64,000 nt of DNA from Ogataea parapolymorpha DL-1. Its lineage: Eukaryota > Ascomycota > Pichiomycetes > Pichiales > Pichiaceae. Made by a program: the position numbers and the translations under genes. How positions within the stretch are numbered: the stretch's first letter is position 1; each line of letters opens with the position of its first letter. The DNA is taken from NCBI RefSeq assembly GCF_000187245.1, contig NC_027861.1, positions 806,001-870,000 on the forward strand, in the 5' to 3' direction. The notes below the pieces were generated by a model. That model had not been told where the DNA came from. It searched no databases and saw only the letters and a list, made by a program, of their open reading frames with translations. Positions 45,610 to 55,497 of the stretch are shown here, in pieces.

Positions 45610-46518
45610 ATGGACGTATTTGATACAGACTCTGATTACGCCAACCACCCGCCTCCCACGGACTCGGAGGCCGAGTACGAGCCATTGCCCGTGTATGTTT
45701 CATCGTCGACGTCGCTGGCCACTATGAGCAACAGGGGCGGACGACCGCCTTCCAACATGCTGCACTCACGAAACGGCTCGCGCGAGACGCTTCTTGAGAA
45801 CGAGGACCTCGTCAACCAGGTGATTCTGTTCGGTATTTCCTCCACAGCAACCACAGATCTCAACCGACAACGCAATTCTCTCAAAGAGCTGGGACTCAAA
45901 AGACTCTCTCCCCGGGAACACATAGCCGTTGCTATCTGCCGAGATTTCTCACTTTTGGTGATAATTAAAAACCTGGTTGTCCTGTGGCACTCCTGGTACA
46001 CCATGATGTACGACGAGCCGTTCCAGATCAACGTGACGTCCGTGCGGGCGTCGGAATTCTTTCTTGCCGGAATCTGGTGCATGGTGTCTGGGTTTCTGTC
46101 GTACTCGATTCTGGATGGGCTGATGGTGCGGTGGATCGTGATGTATGCGATCCAGGCGGCTATAGTGCGGATGCTGAGCATGTCGCTCCTGATCGTTGCT
46201 CTTGTGGAAGTGCTGACGTTCATGTTCAATAACAAGCAGAACGAGTACTGTTTGCCGGTGTGGATCTTGATTAGTTGCGTGATGACGCTCATCTACATCA
46301 TCCAGAACTTTGTCACTTCAAACCTGCGTCTGGACCGCCATTTGCAGGACAAAGACGAGCCCAAGCCGCGCAACAAGGTGCCGCGCACCGTGGACCTCTA
46401 CAACATCACCGTTTTCGCAGTCGTCCCCATTGGGCTGGCTAGCTTTGTCACCATGATAGGCCTGATCCGGCTGGTCCTGATCCTGCGGCTAGAAGCGGTG
46501 ATGGAAAAAGACTTGTAG
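45610..46518 (+). CDS. EOS1: ER membrane protein Eos1, N-glycosylation-related
   Basis: The 302-residue protein has a Ser-rich cytosolic N-terminus of about 105 residues and four membrane segments between about 115 and 290. The conserved region starts REHIAVAICRDFSLLVIIKNLVVLWHSW. Eos1 is linked to N-glycosylation and oxidative-stress tolerance in S. cerevisiae; its molecular action is unknown. Order TPM1-EOS1-SWS2 is conserved. Confidence 0.88.
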   Translation: MDVFDTDSDYANHPPPTDSEAEYEPLPVYVSSSTSLATMSNRGGRPPSNMLHSRNGSRETLLENEDLVNQVILFGISSTATTDLNRQRNSLKELGLKRLSPREHIAVAICRDFSLLVIIKNLVVLWHSWYTMMYDEPFQINVTSVRASEFFLAGIWCMVSGFLSYSILDGLMVRWIVMYAIQAAIVRMLSMSLLIVALVEVLTFMFNNKQNEYCLPVWILISCVMTLIYIIQNFVTSNLRLDRHLQDKDEPKPRNKVPRTVDLYNITVFAVVPIGLASFVTMIGLIRLVLILRLEAVMEKDL

Positions 46519-46600
46519 TGCTGCCGGCACTTGGCTATTTTTCGTAGCGAAACCTAAATCCCCCTCGCACCTAAAATATTTTCATCAGTTTTAATTAATT

Positions 46601-46999
46601 ATGGTCGTCCACATCCTCGGAAAAGCCATCAAAGGCAAGGCCAAGGTCGACGTAAGTACTTCTCTGAGCCCCCACTAACTCCAGATCGGACTCGCACACA
46701 CATTCTTCGGCGTCGGGCTCAAAACGGCCGAGAAAATTTGCGCCAAGGTCGGCCTGTACCCCAGCATGCGCATGCACCAGCTAAACGAAACACAGGTGAT
46801 GGCAGTGACCAAGGAGCTCACAGACATGACCATCGGATCGAGACTGTTGCAGCAGGTCCGTTCCAACATCAAGCTCAAGCGGGCGACCGGTTCGTACCAG
46901 GGTCTTAGACACGCAATGGGACTGCCTGTGCACGGTCAACGTACCAAGTACAACGCCCGTACTGCAAGACGTTTGAACAAGCTCAACAGAACTCAATAA
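46601..46999 (+). CDS. SWS2: Mitochondrial ribosomal protein uS13m, two exons
   Basis: Exons 46601-46651 and 46685-46999 give 121 residues. The protein belongs to the head of the mitochondrial small subunit. MVVHILGKAIKGKAKVD is followed across the splice by IGLAHTFFGVGLKTAEKICAKVG, and SYQGLRHAMGLPVHGQRT is the uS13 signature. S. cerevisiae Sws2 is 143 residues; the C-terminal tail is shorter here. Confidence 0.95.
46652..46684 (+). other. 33-nt intron in SWS2
   Basis: Donor GTAAGT, branch CACTAAC, acceptor TCCAG, 5 nt after the branch motif. The length is a multiple of three, yet the branch site supplies an in-frame TAA if retained. Confidence 0.93.
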
Positions 47000-47236
47000 A
47001 ATGTATATAGAATAAAGTGGAATAGGTTATTTATTGTAGTTGCTTCTTGCAGAGCTTACTTACCGAACCCACCTCCGGCCGAAATAGAGTCTGAGACAAG
47101 GAGACCCCCGAAAATAATTTGTCTTAGAATTTTCTCTTGTTCCAAAGTGTTGTTCGACGTACTTCTTCCCCTTCTAATCTTTTGCTCGTTCATTTCGTGG
47201 GTGCTTATCCCTAACACCGCCCAGCCAGTGTCCCAG

Positions 47237-48052
47237 ATGTCTTTTTTGCAAAAAATCGGAAAACACTTCAAGTTCTACACCAAGGGCTTTGTTGCCCTTT
47301 GCACCCTGATGGTCAGCGCATCGTACGGTGTCCTCTGCTCAGTGTTTCTCTCGTTGATTGGCAAGCGCAATCTTGCCCAGTGGAGCACCGCGCGCTTCTA
47401 TTACTACCTGTTTAGCACGGTTATGCGCATCACGATAGAAATCGAGGGTGAGGAAAAATTGAGTGGTCTGCCTGCCATTCTGATCTCCAACCACCAATCG
47501 GAGCTTGACGTGTTTATGCTGGGCAGGATATTTCCCAAACGTTGTGTCGTGACAGCCAAGAAACAGCTTCAATTGGTGCCATTTTTGGGCTGGTTCATGA
47601 CTCTGTCGGGCACCTTTTTCCTGGACAGATCTGACCGCGAAAAGGCCATCCGTGTGCTCAACAAGGCTCTCGACGACCTCAAGGCCACTAGCGGCGGCCT
47701 ATTCATGTTCCCGGAGGGCACCAGATCGTACTCCTCGAGACCCACTCTGCTACCATTCAAGAAAGGAGCCTTCCATCTTGCGGTCCAGGCGCAGATTCCG
47801 ATCATTCCTCTTGTTGTTTCCAACACTTCCAACATCTACAGTCTGAAAGAAAGAAACTTCAACACGGGAACAATCAAGGTCAAGGTTCTTGAGCCGATCA
47901 GCACCGAGGGGCTCACCAAGGACGACGTGAACAAGCTGGTGGAGGCCACTTACGCAAAGATGGAGGAGGAGATTCGCAAAGTTGGCATGAGCGTGGTTGC
48001 CGGCGACGTTTCTGGCGAGTCTGAAGCGCTACTTTCCCAGGAAGTTCAATAG
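47237..48052 (+). CDS. SLC1: 1-acyl-sn-glycerol-3-phosphate acyltransferase
   Basis: Slc1 acylates lysophosphatidate to phosphatidate in the ER and lipid droplets. The 271-residue protein starts at the first ATG (MSFLQKIGKHFKFYTKG), has one or two membrane segments at about 18-50, then the acyltransferase motifs NHQSELD (near 88) and FPEGTRS (near 160). An ATG-less frame extends upstream but is not coding. The 5' leader contains a short antisense reading frame (see findings). Confidence 0.93.
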   Translation: MSFLQKIGKHFKFYTKGFVALCTLMVSASYGVLCSVFLSLIGKRNLAQWSTARFYYYLFSTVMRITIEIEGEEKLSGLPAILISNHQSELDVFMLGRIFPKRCVVTAKKQLQLVPFLGWFMTLSGTFFLDRSDREKAIRVLNKALDDLKATSGGLFMFPEGTRSYSSRPTLLPFKKGAFHLAVQAQIPIIPLVVSNTSNIYSLKERNFNTGTIKVKVLEPISTEGLTKDDVNKLVEATYAKMEEEIRKVGMSVVAGDVSGESEALLSQEVQ

Positions 48053-48105
48053 ATAGTGTCTAATTAGAAATTGGCTGTGCAGGAAAATTTACGAATAGAA
48101 AATAT

Positions 48106-48628
48106 ATGTTTTGGCGAAAGCGTGCCCAGGACTCGTCTGTCCCAGAGCAAATGGAGCCAACCGAACCCAACGGTGCATCTGGCCAGGATGGTCTGGCTGA
48201 TCTCCAGAAAGCTCTCGCCGATGCGTACGCTTCGAAATCTGCGGAGTCGTCGTCACAGGCAACAGAAAGAAGTCTTAATTCCATGAGGGAAAAGGCCAGC
48301 AAGAGGGCCGAGTCGATCTCTCTGGACAAGTTTCCTGTAAGTATGTGGTTGCAAGAATCTAACATGTCAGAAAGAAATGTCATGTCTCACTGCCATGGAC
48401 GAACTAATGGAATGTATGTCTTTGGGAGGCCAAGTCCGTAATTATTACCGATACGGCGACTTGAGCATGTGCGAGAAACAGAACGAAAAGCTCAACTTCT
48501 GTTTCTCAAACTCCCTCAACGCTGGAGAGATCAAGGAAAAGAATATTCAGGAGTTCTACAAAAACCGTCTCGTGGAGCAGCTCAAAAGGGGCAGCAGCGA
48601 GGATATCTGGGAGGTGAGAGAAAGGTAG
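48106..48628 (+). CDS. EMI1: Emi1/DUF3128 CX9C-type protein, two exons
   Basis: Exons 48106-48336 and 48371-48628 give 162 residues. Splicing joins SLDKFP to KEMSCLTAMDELMECMSLGGQVRNYYRYG, the DUF3128 core, with paired cysteines C-x9-C (CLTAMDELMEC) and C-x10-C (CEKQNEKLNFC). In S. cerevisiae Emi1 is needed for early meiotic gene induction and is partly mitochondrial. EMI1 lies near SMT3 and GIN4 there, as here. The exact role is unknown. Confidence 0.9.
48337..48370 (+). other. 34-nt intron in EMI1
   Basis: Donor GTAAGT, branch TCTAAC, acceptor GTCAG 7 nt after the branch motif. Retention shifts the frame and ends at a premature stop before the cysteine motifs. Confidence 0.92.
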
Positions 48629-48718
48629 ACAACAGAGGGACATAAAGGACCGTGTAAATAGAGAAATAAATTAATGTGCTTATTACATAACGTGGGGGTG
48701 ATCTTTTTGCCATTTATT

Positions 48719-48770
48719 AAAGGTAATTTAATTATTTGCTTGAATAAAGGTAATTATTTGCCTAAATAAT
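48719..48770. repeat. Imperfect direct repeat upstream of MAG2
   Basis: Two copies of AAAGGTAATT...TTATTTGC..AATAA, about 25 bp each, lie head to tail directly before MAG2 and form most of its short promoter. Confidence 0.6.
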
Positions 48771-48786
48771 TATCCTTATTCCTTTT

Positions 48787-50607
48787 ATGGAGATGAAAGC
48801 CCCTTCCTCAGGTTCCCAGGAGCGTGTGTACGCTCCGCGGACCACCACTCCGGCCGTCGCCGCGCGTTCCAGCCAATCGGCGGCAAGCTCCAAGGTCCGG
48901 CCGAGAGAGTCCAAAAAGCACGGTTCCAAGAGATACAACAAAGCAAACAAGCCTGTGCTCGTGGACGACTTTCCTTTTGACAGAGCCTTGGGGAGAGGAC
49001 GGAAAGGCATCGACATTAGTCATCTGGTAGAATTTCAGCTACCAGAACATAACGTGGTGACCGATACCGGTCGTCGGCCGGGCTCTAAGAAACATCGTGC
49101 TCAGAGTGTCCGACTGAATTTGACTGGCCGCCAAAACGTAAATGTCAACTACAGGTTCATTGTGGACTACCGTGGGGATTATAGGACGCAGATTCTGGAC
49201 CCAAACGTGCCTTTGGACGACGCCTCAATCTTGCGCGTGCTGATCAACAAAAATGATCACCAGTGTCCTATCTGCCTTGGAGACGAGTTTATTGCTCCGC
49301 GGATGACGCGGTGCGGCCACGTTTTCTGCTACACGTGCTTGTTGCGGCTGTTTGCCGCTTTTTCAACTCAGGAGGACTATCGAGGCCGCGTCAAGTGTCC
49401 GCTCTGTTCGGAGGACATTAGAGAAAAACACGAGTTGCTCCCTGTACTAATCACAAAAATTGACGAGCGATTCGAGCAGCCGTCTGTTGATCAGCCTGTG
49501 GAGCTGGAGCTCATGTACAGGCCTGCCTCGCGGGTCTTTGCGCAGCCGTTCCGTCTTTACTTGGAAAACTGCCAGTTTGACGGCGATATTCCCTGGATAC
49601 CCGATTTCGCCACTGTTGACAACTTCCTGAACGACTCGCGCTACGTGAAATATTCGAGGATAATGCAATGTGGACCAGGCTTCGCTATTAAATGTTTTGA
49701 ACAGGAATTGGAGACACTTAAATTACATAGGTCTCTGGATTCTGAGCTATACGGCGATAGCACGCACCACTATGAGCTGGCCGAGCTCAAGATCCGGTCT
49801 CACATGGACGCTATGGCGGCTTCCTTTGCTGAGTCATCTCAGGCCGCGATACCAGAGTCTCCAGAGAGTCTGAGTCTGCATTTGGATGAGCTAACTCTCC
49901 GTCAGCACCAATTCCAAGAAACAGAGAAGGGCTTCTTTTTCTACCAAACCGCATTCAACTCGAGCGTCAAGTACTTCCTCACAAATCTGGACGTTCAAAT
50001 CCTCAAGTCGTTGTATGGCGACTACTCCGCGTTCCCGCTCACTCTGCATCCCATTCTCGAAAATATTAATTACGAATACTCGCCTCTCACTGAGGAGACC
50101 ATTGGACGGCTGAAATATCTTGGACATTTGCCTGTTGGCACAGAAATAGGGTTTTTGGAGCTTGACTGGACGGATCAGTTGCCGCAGTTCCCTAAAGAAA
50201 TCTCCGCTCGCTTCAGTAAAAAACTCAGCGAGCGCAGTCGGGCGTCGCGCAATAAGAAGCGAAGAGAAGACCGCAGCAAGGCTGCCTTTGAAAAAGAGCT
50301 GGAACTGAAAACCCTGCAGTTCTACTCAAAAGAGAATAACTTGAGCCTGACCGACTATGGTTACGGCGAGCAGGCATCGTCGCACACGTTTGTGGAGTCC
50401 AATGCTCCACCCTTAGGTGAGGACGTACTGCTTCCAGATGACGAGTCGAAATACAAGACCACGGTCTGGGGAACGAGAATTCTGAAGTCTGAAGACCCCG
50501 AGTCGGATGAATACGACGCAGAAGCAGAGTTGATTATTCAACAGGCCAAACAGTCGGCAAATGCTACCGGAAAGAAGAAAAAGAAAATTGTGTTAAGTTT
50601 CACATAA
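48787..50607 (+). CDS. MAG2: RING-finger protein Mag2 (RNF10 family)
   Basis: RNF10/Mag2 is a ribosome-associated ubiquitin ligase acting on small-subunit proteins after initiation failure. The 606-residue protein has a basic N-terminus, a RING finger at about 159-206 (CPICLGDEFIAPRMTRCGHVFCYTCLL, then CPLC), and conserved FYQTAFNSSVKYFLTNLDVQILKSLYG and a charged tail. S. cerevisiae Mag2 is 670 residues. The RING and following block are diagnostic. Confidence 0.9.
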   Translation: MEMKAPSSGSQERVYAPRTTTPAVAARSSQSAASSKVRPRESKKHGSKRYNKANKPVLVDDFPFDRALGRGRKGIDISHLVEFQLPEHNVVTDTGRRPGSKKHRAQSVRLNLTGRQNVNVNYRFIVDYRGDYRTQILDPNVPLDDASILRVLINKNDHQCPICLGDEFIAPRMTRCGHVFCYTCLLRLFAAFSTQEDYRGRVKCPLCSEDIREKHELLPVLITKIDERFEQPSVDQPVELELMYRPASRVFAQPFRLYLENCQFDGDIPWIPDFATVDNFLNDSRYVKYSRIMQCGPGFAIKCFEQELETLKLHRSLDSELYGDSTHHYELAELKIRSHMDAMAASFAESSQAAIPESPESLSLHLDELTLRQHQFQETEKGFFFYQTAFNSSVKYFLTNLDVQILKSLYGDYSAFPLTLHPILENINYEYSPLTEETIGRLKYLGHLPVGTEIGFLELDWTDQLPQFPKEISARFSKKLSERSRASRNKKRREDRSKAAFEKELELKTLQFYSKENNLSLTDYGYGEQASSHTFVESNAPPLGEDVLLPDDESKYKTTVWGTRILKSEDPESDEYDAEAELIIQQAKQSANATGKKKKKIVLSFT

Positions 50608-50609
50608 TC

Positions 50610-51371
50610 TCATTCTAACACGTTTTTCGCAGCGATGCGACTTTTGAGTTTGGAGCTTTTACGCACCTGTGGCGCCACAGCGTGTCCGACTCCCGGCACG
50701 ATTTTCATGCCGCACTTATTGATAGGCTTGTTCATAGATATTTTTATTTTATCATGATTATCCAGACCCGGCGTTGTTGTCTCTAGGGTTTCTGGCTTCG
50801 AGCTTTCCTGTAGTTGTTTTCCGCGTTCTATCTGCTCTTGCAGTCCACGCAACGAAGCTTCCTCGTCGCTGCGCACTTTGAGCTCTTTGGTCTCTTTTTT
50901 GGGACTTTTATCAATATAAGCTATCGAGTAGCGTTCTGCATCGTATTCCTCGTACTCCTCGTTCTCTTCCACCCTGCACAATCCTTGGTGTTTCAGAAAT
51001 AGCACTAAGGATGTCAGACTTTTCCACCTCGTGGAGTTGAGATGCACATGGTTTTTGTCCATAATGTACTCCTGATAGAATCTGTTGCTTCCGATGAGCT
51101 TTTCCCCGTGGTTTATTCTGAGCAGACGCAAAAAATCGCCCAGAAATCGTCCCGAGTACTCTCCAATAAGCGCCCTCGAGTCGTTGTGCGAATTTTCTAG
51201 TTTCGAGTTTAGCTTCTTGATATGAGATGGTGACTGTATATGCAATTTAAATCCGTTCTCGTCCAAGCACTGCTTTTCACATACTTGGCAGTAGAACTTG
51301 GTTTTCTGTAGCCCTCGCCTGCGCATCTGGCTGGACGCGTGCTTGGCAGTCCCGTATTCTGGTCTCGCCAT
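50610..51371 (-). CDS. RTS2: Rts2, KIN17-family zinc-finger protein
   Basis: The 253-residue protein has a C2H2-like finger, CQVCEKQCLDENGFKLHIQSPSH (about 28-50), followed by the winged-helix KIN17 domain (FLRLLRINHGEKLIGSNRFYQEYI, near 79-102). KIN17 proteins bind DNA/RNA in replication and splicing. The C-terminal third is basic. S. cerevisiae Rts2 is 232 residues. Its stop lies 2 bp from that of MAG2. Confidence 0.92.
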   Translation of the reverse strand: MARPEYGTAKHASSQMRRRGLQKTKFYCQVCEKQCLDENGFKLHIQSPSHIKKLNSKLENSHNDSRALIGEYSGRFLGDFLRLLRINHGEKLIGSNRFYQEYIMDKNHVHLNSTRWKSLTSLVLFLKHQGLCRVEENEEYEEYDAERYSIAYIDKSPKKETKELKVRSDEEASLRGLQEQIERGKQLQESSKPETLETTTPGLDNHDKIKISMNKPINKCGMKIVPGVGHAVAPQVRKSSKLKSRIAAKNVLE

Positions 51372-51825
51372 TTATATTGATTTATTTTTTAATATTCCAA
51401 TAAATTAAATTAAAACAAATCTGTGGCAGCTATTATCTAAACTACTGATCAAGTTAGTATTTCCTTTGATGCTAATTTTCCAATAATACCGGGTACAGAT
51501 TAGAGCCTCTATCATAGCAGCTACGTAAGGCTTTAGCTTCTTCACTCTTCTCACTACAGCTAATGTATTATAGCCCCCTATTTTTCAGGCTGAATATGGG
51601 GAGTGCAACCCGAAGAAAAGAAATACATGTATTTATCATTTGTCAATCCTTGGATTAGCAGAAGGTAAACCCAGTTGTTGACTTGCATCTACTCGTCGTA
51701 AAAACAGATCCAGCAGTCCCTCGCAAGGTAGAACGATAGCGTAAGCTTGACATATTATTTTTATTTATTTAATTTTCCTGCCTTGGATATTTTTTTATCT
51801 GTCCGATAATTTTCATATTTTATTT
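51372..51825. promoter_or_regulatory. Divergent region between RTS2 and the PMT7-like gene
   Basis: This 454-bp AT-rich region carries no gene, tRNA or snoRNA pattern that I can support. T-rich tracts are at 51750-51825 and A/T tracts at 51380-51420. Confidence 0.5.
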
Positions 51826-53772
51826 ATGTCTTGTTTAAACGGTCCGGTGAGGCAATACTACAGCCCCAAATCCGTGACAATGGATATGCCCAAAAAACAC
51901 CGAATACAATTGGTGGCCGTTGCGGCAATAGCATTGGGCCTACGGCTGTACAACATCGGCTCTCCTCAGGTCCTGGTTCCCGAGGAATCCAAAATTCACG
52001 ACTCCGTGTCAAATTACCTGTCGGGCAGTTTTTACCTCGCTCCTGACCCACCGCTTCCAGGCCTCATATACGCGGCTATTGTGTTTCTTGGAGGTGGAAG
52101 TGTATCATGGTCTCTTCTTCGATCGCTGAGCGCACTTTTCGGAACAGCTACCGTGCTCCTCACGTACAAAACTTTGCAAGCGTGTCGGGTCAGCCACAAG
52201 ATCGCACTTTCTGGCGCTCTTTTGGTGGCCTTCGACAACTCGTTTGTGCAGGAGTCCAGACTGGCCACTGGGGTCTCACCAACGCTGTTTTTCTTCAGTC
52301 AGGCAATAGCCCTAACCAAGACGCTGGACGGGAAGCCTAGCAAAAAACGCAAAGTTGCAGCACTTTTGGGCAGCTCGATTGCACTAGGATGTCTGGTGGC
52401 CTCCAACTGGATAGGACTGGCCACCGCTGCGTGGATGGCGGTGGTTTTTGCCAGAAGTATATGGCTTGAGGTTGGTGATCTCACCATAAAGCCAAGAACT
52501 ATAGTCAAGAACGCACTGATCAGAACTAAGCTCTGGCTTATAATTCCAGTGTTGATCTATGTTTCTGTGTTTGCAGTGCATTTGCGATTGCTTCCAAACC
52601 CCGGCCCGGGGACTTTATCGCTATCGCCTCACTTCCAGCACCTCCTCAATTCATCTCCGCCCCGCATCGCGGACATTTCCTACGGCTCCTCAGTCTCGCT
52701 GCGCAGTTTCTACACGGGCAAATATCTGCACTCTGAGAGCAGCAACTACCCGAAATCGGGCAACCAGCGGGTCACTGCCTCACAAACCGACTCTGACGAA
52801 AACCTGTGGTTTGTCGAGCAGCGAGTGAAAGCCAGCATGGGCGAGCTGGTGCGCAAAGCCAAATTCATTGAAACAGGCAGGCAGATCCGCCTGTTCCACA
52901 ACGCTACCCAAAGATATCTATACATCAACGCAAATGAAAAGCCGCCGCTTTCAGAGACAGACTACAACAAAGAAGTCGGCGCCATTGGCAACCTGTCGTG
53001 GACCGGAGAAAACTGGCTCAACTTTGAGCTCCGTCCAGCGGTCGAGTATTCCACAGAGCTCGGTTCGAAGCGGTTTAGAGCGGTCGAGTCCGTGTTCCAG
53101 ATATTTAACGTGAAAAATAAGTGTTTTGTGATGGCCACCGAGAACGCATTGCCCAAATGGGCAGAAGGACACGACGAAGTCATCTGTATCGAGAAGCCAA
53201 ATTATATACGGTCTCTGTGGTACTTTGACAGAAACATCCATCCAAAACTGGAAGGAACGCCCGTGGAGTATAAGAACCTCACATTCTGGAACAAGCTGGA
53301 GGAAGTACACATGCACATGAGACGACTCAAGGCAAAACTGCCAAAATGGCAGCTCCAGGACCTGAAACCGCTGCAATGGCCGTTTTTGGAAACGAAAACT
53401 CTTCTCTGGAAAGACGGCAACGAAGAGATCTGGTCTACAGGCAACCCAGTGGTTTACTGGCCTGCGATAATGGTTGTTATCGGCTTTGCCATTTTCAAGT
53501 TACTGCAATTGGTCACCATCAATCCATACAAGCCTGCAAAATGGCTACCGGATGCCATCGAATTCGACCATCATGCCACGGATTTCCTGTTTGGCTTTGT
53601 GATCCACTTTGCTCCCTTCTTGATGTCGCGCCACAAATGCGGCCCGGAAAACTATCTTTTTGCGCTGTATTTTGGACTCCTGCTCTTTTGCCAGTGGCTC
53701 AATTATCTTCAGGTGGACAGTTCACTCGCCGTGCTGATTTCGTGTCTAGTGATTGCATATAGATCTTTGTAA
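51826..53772 (+). CDS. PMT7: Divergent protein O-mannosyltransferase (Pmt7-like)
   Basis: The 648-residue protein has the PMT layout: several N-terminal membrane spans, a luminal MIR region (about 280-480) and C-terminal spans. It is shorter than Pmt1-6 (about 750). In the first luminal loop the catalytic Asp-Glu pair is replaced by PEES, and HPPL is DPPL. S. cerevisiae PMT7 (YDR307W, 662 residues, function unproven) lies next to SRB7 (YDR308C), exactly as here. O-mannosyl transfer is not assured given the changed residues. Confidence 0.85.
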   Translation: MSCLNGPVRQYYSPKSVTMDMPKKHRIQLVAVAAIALGLRLYNIGSPQVLVPEESKIHDSVSNYLSGSFYLAPDPPLPGLIYAAIVFLGGGSVSWSLLRSLSALFGTATVLLTYKTLQACRVSHKIALSGALLVAFDNSFVQESRLATGVSPTLFFFSQAIALTKTLDGKPSKKRKVAALLGSSIALGCLVASNWIGLATAAWMAVVFARSIWLEVGDLTIKPRTIVKNALIRTKLWLIIPVLIYVSVFAVHLRLLPNPGPGTLSLSPHFQHLLNSSPPRIADISYGSSVSLRSFYTGKYLHSESSNYPKSGNQRVTASQTDSDENLWFVEQRVKASMGELVRKAKFIETGRQIRLFHNATQRYLYINANEKPPLSETDYNKEVGAIGNLSWTGENWLNFELRPAVEYSTELGSKRFRAVESVFQIFNVKNKCFVMATENALPKWAEGHDEVICIEKPNYIRSLWYFDRNIHPKLEGTPVEYKNLTFWNKLEEVHMHMRRLKAKLPKWQLQDLKPLQWPFLETKTLLWKDGNEEIWSTGNPVVYWPAIMVVIGFAIFKLLQLVTINPYKPAKWLPDAIEFDHHATDFLFGFVIHFAPFLMSRHKCGPENYLFALYFGLLLFCQWLNYLQVDSSLAVLISCLVIAYRSL

Positions 53773-53776
53773 GCAT

Positions 53777-54193
53777 TCAGTCTCTAGTCTGCGCTATTCC
53801 CTCGCTCGCCTGTACTATCAGGTCGTCCACTATGCTTCCGAGTTTCTCTTTTCTCTGCAATGTCTGTGTTTTTAATCTCTCTATTTCGGCCAGCTCCTGA
53901 GACAGATTTTCTATTCTTTTCAATTGCTCGTCCTTACTCACACCCACCCCAGGAAGAGTGTCTATTATAGTGAGAATCTGCTTTGTCTTTAATATTATAT
54001 CCGACGTCAATTCTGTCAGATTGGCCTTGAATTCTGTTTCCGACGGGGGATTGTGATCTGGGTCCGGCAACATCTCGTCTCCCTCAGTCAATCGCACGGC
54101 AACATGGTTCTGGTCAACATACGATAGCGAAGCAAAAAACATGTCCGACAGCTGATCGAGACAGATCTGCAACTGCGTAAGCCTGTCGGTCAT
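53777..54193 (-). CDS. SRB7: Mediator subunit Med21
   Basis: Med21 is an essential middle-module Mediator subunit that pairs with Med7. The 138-residue protein starts MTDRLTQLQICLDQLSD and contains LTSDIILKTKQI, SLPG-like TLPGVGVSKDEQLKRIENL and a C-terminal coiled coil. S. cerevisiae Med21 is 140 residues. The start is 55 bp from the divergent PEX12 start. Confidence 0.96.
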   Translation of the reverse strand: MTDRLTQLQICLDQLSDMFFASLSYVDQNHVAVRLTEGDEMLPDPDHNPPSETEFKANLTELTSDIILKTKQILTIIDTLPGVGVSKDEQLKRIENLSQELAEIERLKTQTLQRKEKLGSIVDDLIVQASEGIAQTRD

Positions 54194-54248
54194 AGTAAAT
54201 AAATAATTATTTTAATACAATTTATTATTTTTCGCTTATTTACCGGCT

Positions 54249-55442
54249 ATGGACTTTTACTCCAATTTGGACTCCCGCTCCTTGGACAGAAACACCCCAA
54301 CTCTGTTTGAGGTGATCAGCGCCAAGGAGCTGGAAAACCTGCTTTCTCCAAGTATCCGGTTTGTTCTGGTCCATTACGCCAACAGATACCCCCGCTATCT
54401 TATCAGGATCCTGAACCACTTCGATGAGCTGAATCTTGCGATCAGAGGTTTGGTGGAGTACTCCTTTCTGCGCAATTGGAACTCTACATTTATTGAGAAG
54501 TTTTACGGGCTCAAAAGGTGCAATCAGCTGGACCTAACACTCGAAACCGCCGCTACGGGACAGCTGACTAAATACGAAACTTTGAAACGGCTCAGAGGGA
54601 GCCAGGTGGGTGTCTCGCTCGCTGAGGTTGTTTTGGTCCCGTTCTTGAAGGAGAAGCTTGATCTGCTGTACGACAGCTTGTTGCCGGAATATCTCATGCA
54701 GAGACTGAAGCCTGACGAGAGCAAGAAGGATCTGGCCAAATACTGGTTTCTCAAGCTGTATCCTGCGATTTCAACGATATTAAAGCTGATCAATATCGTG
54801 TTCAAAGTGTTGTATTTATCGGGCAAGTTCAAGTCCACGAGCCTGCTCCAATACCTGTTCAGAATCCAGTACTCCAGGCTCAACCAGTTCGACTACAAGC
54901 TGGCGGAGGACCGCACAGCGGCGTACCTCCAAGGTGTGTCCACAGAGCCTAAATCCAGTCGCATAAGGCCGATCTCGCTCTCAGAGTCGGTGGTTGCCGC
55001 TTACTCGCAAGTGGCATATCCGCTCAAAAAGTCGCTTCTATTTGGCTCCGAGTCTGTTCTGCCCGTGTCGATTTTCCTGCTCAAATTCCTCGAGTGGTGG
55101 AACACGTCCGACGTAAAAAAGAATTTCAAGACAGACACCGTCACCGAAAGAACGCCACAGGTGCCGCCGCTGCTGAACAACGAGGTGGCCGCTTCGCGCA
55201 AGATGCGCAGCAAACTGGTCACCAAATCGCCAAATTGCCCGCTCTGCCAGGAGGAAATCCACAACCCGGCAGTGATCGAGACAGGCTACGTTTTCTGCTA
55301 CAAATGCATCTACACGTTTCTGCGCGAGGGCGATGAAAATGGGGGCAAGTGCCCGATAACGGGCAAACGCCTGGTTGGTTGCAAGTACAGCCAGTCGGCG
55401 AAAGAGTGGAAGGTGACGAACATAAGAAGATTAATGATATAA
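54249..55442 (+). CDS. PEX12: Peroxisomal RING-finger peroxin Pex12
   Basis: Pex12 is one of three RING ligases in the peroxisomal importomer that ubiquitinate the receptor Pex5. The 397-residue protein has an N-terminal conserved domain with membrane helices (to about 300) and a C-terminal RING of reduced zinc-ligand number (CPLCQEEIHNPAVIETGYVFCYKCIY, then CPITGKRL; about 337-380), typical of Pex12. Length matches the family. Confidence 0.95.
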   Translation: MDFYSNLDSRSLDRNTPTLFEVISAKELENLLSPSIRFVLVHYANRYPRYLIRILNHFDELNLAIRGLVEYSFLRNWNSTFIEKFYGLKRCNQLDLTLETAATGQLTKYETLKRLRGSQVGVSLAEVVLVPFLKEKLDLLYDSLLPEYLMQRLKPDESKKDLAKYWFLKLYPAISTILKLINIVFKVLYLSGKFKSTSLLQYLFRIQYSRLNQFDYKLAEDRTAAYLQGVSTEPKSSRIRPISLSESVVAAYSQVAYPLKKSLLFGSESVLPVSIFLLKFLEWWNTSDVKKNFKTDTVTERTPQVPPLLNNEVAASRKMRSKLVTKSPNCPLCQEEIHNPAVIETGYVFCYKCIYTFLREGDENGGKCPITGKRLVGCKYSQSAKEWKVTNIRRLMI

Positions 55443-55497
55443 TTTTATTCTTTTTTACTCGGATTAATGATTTAGTATACGTACTTGATATTTCACG

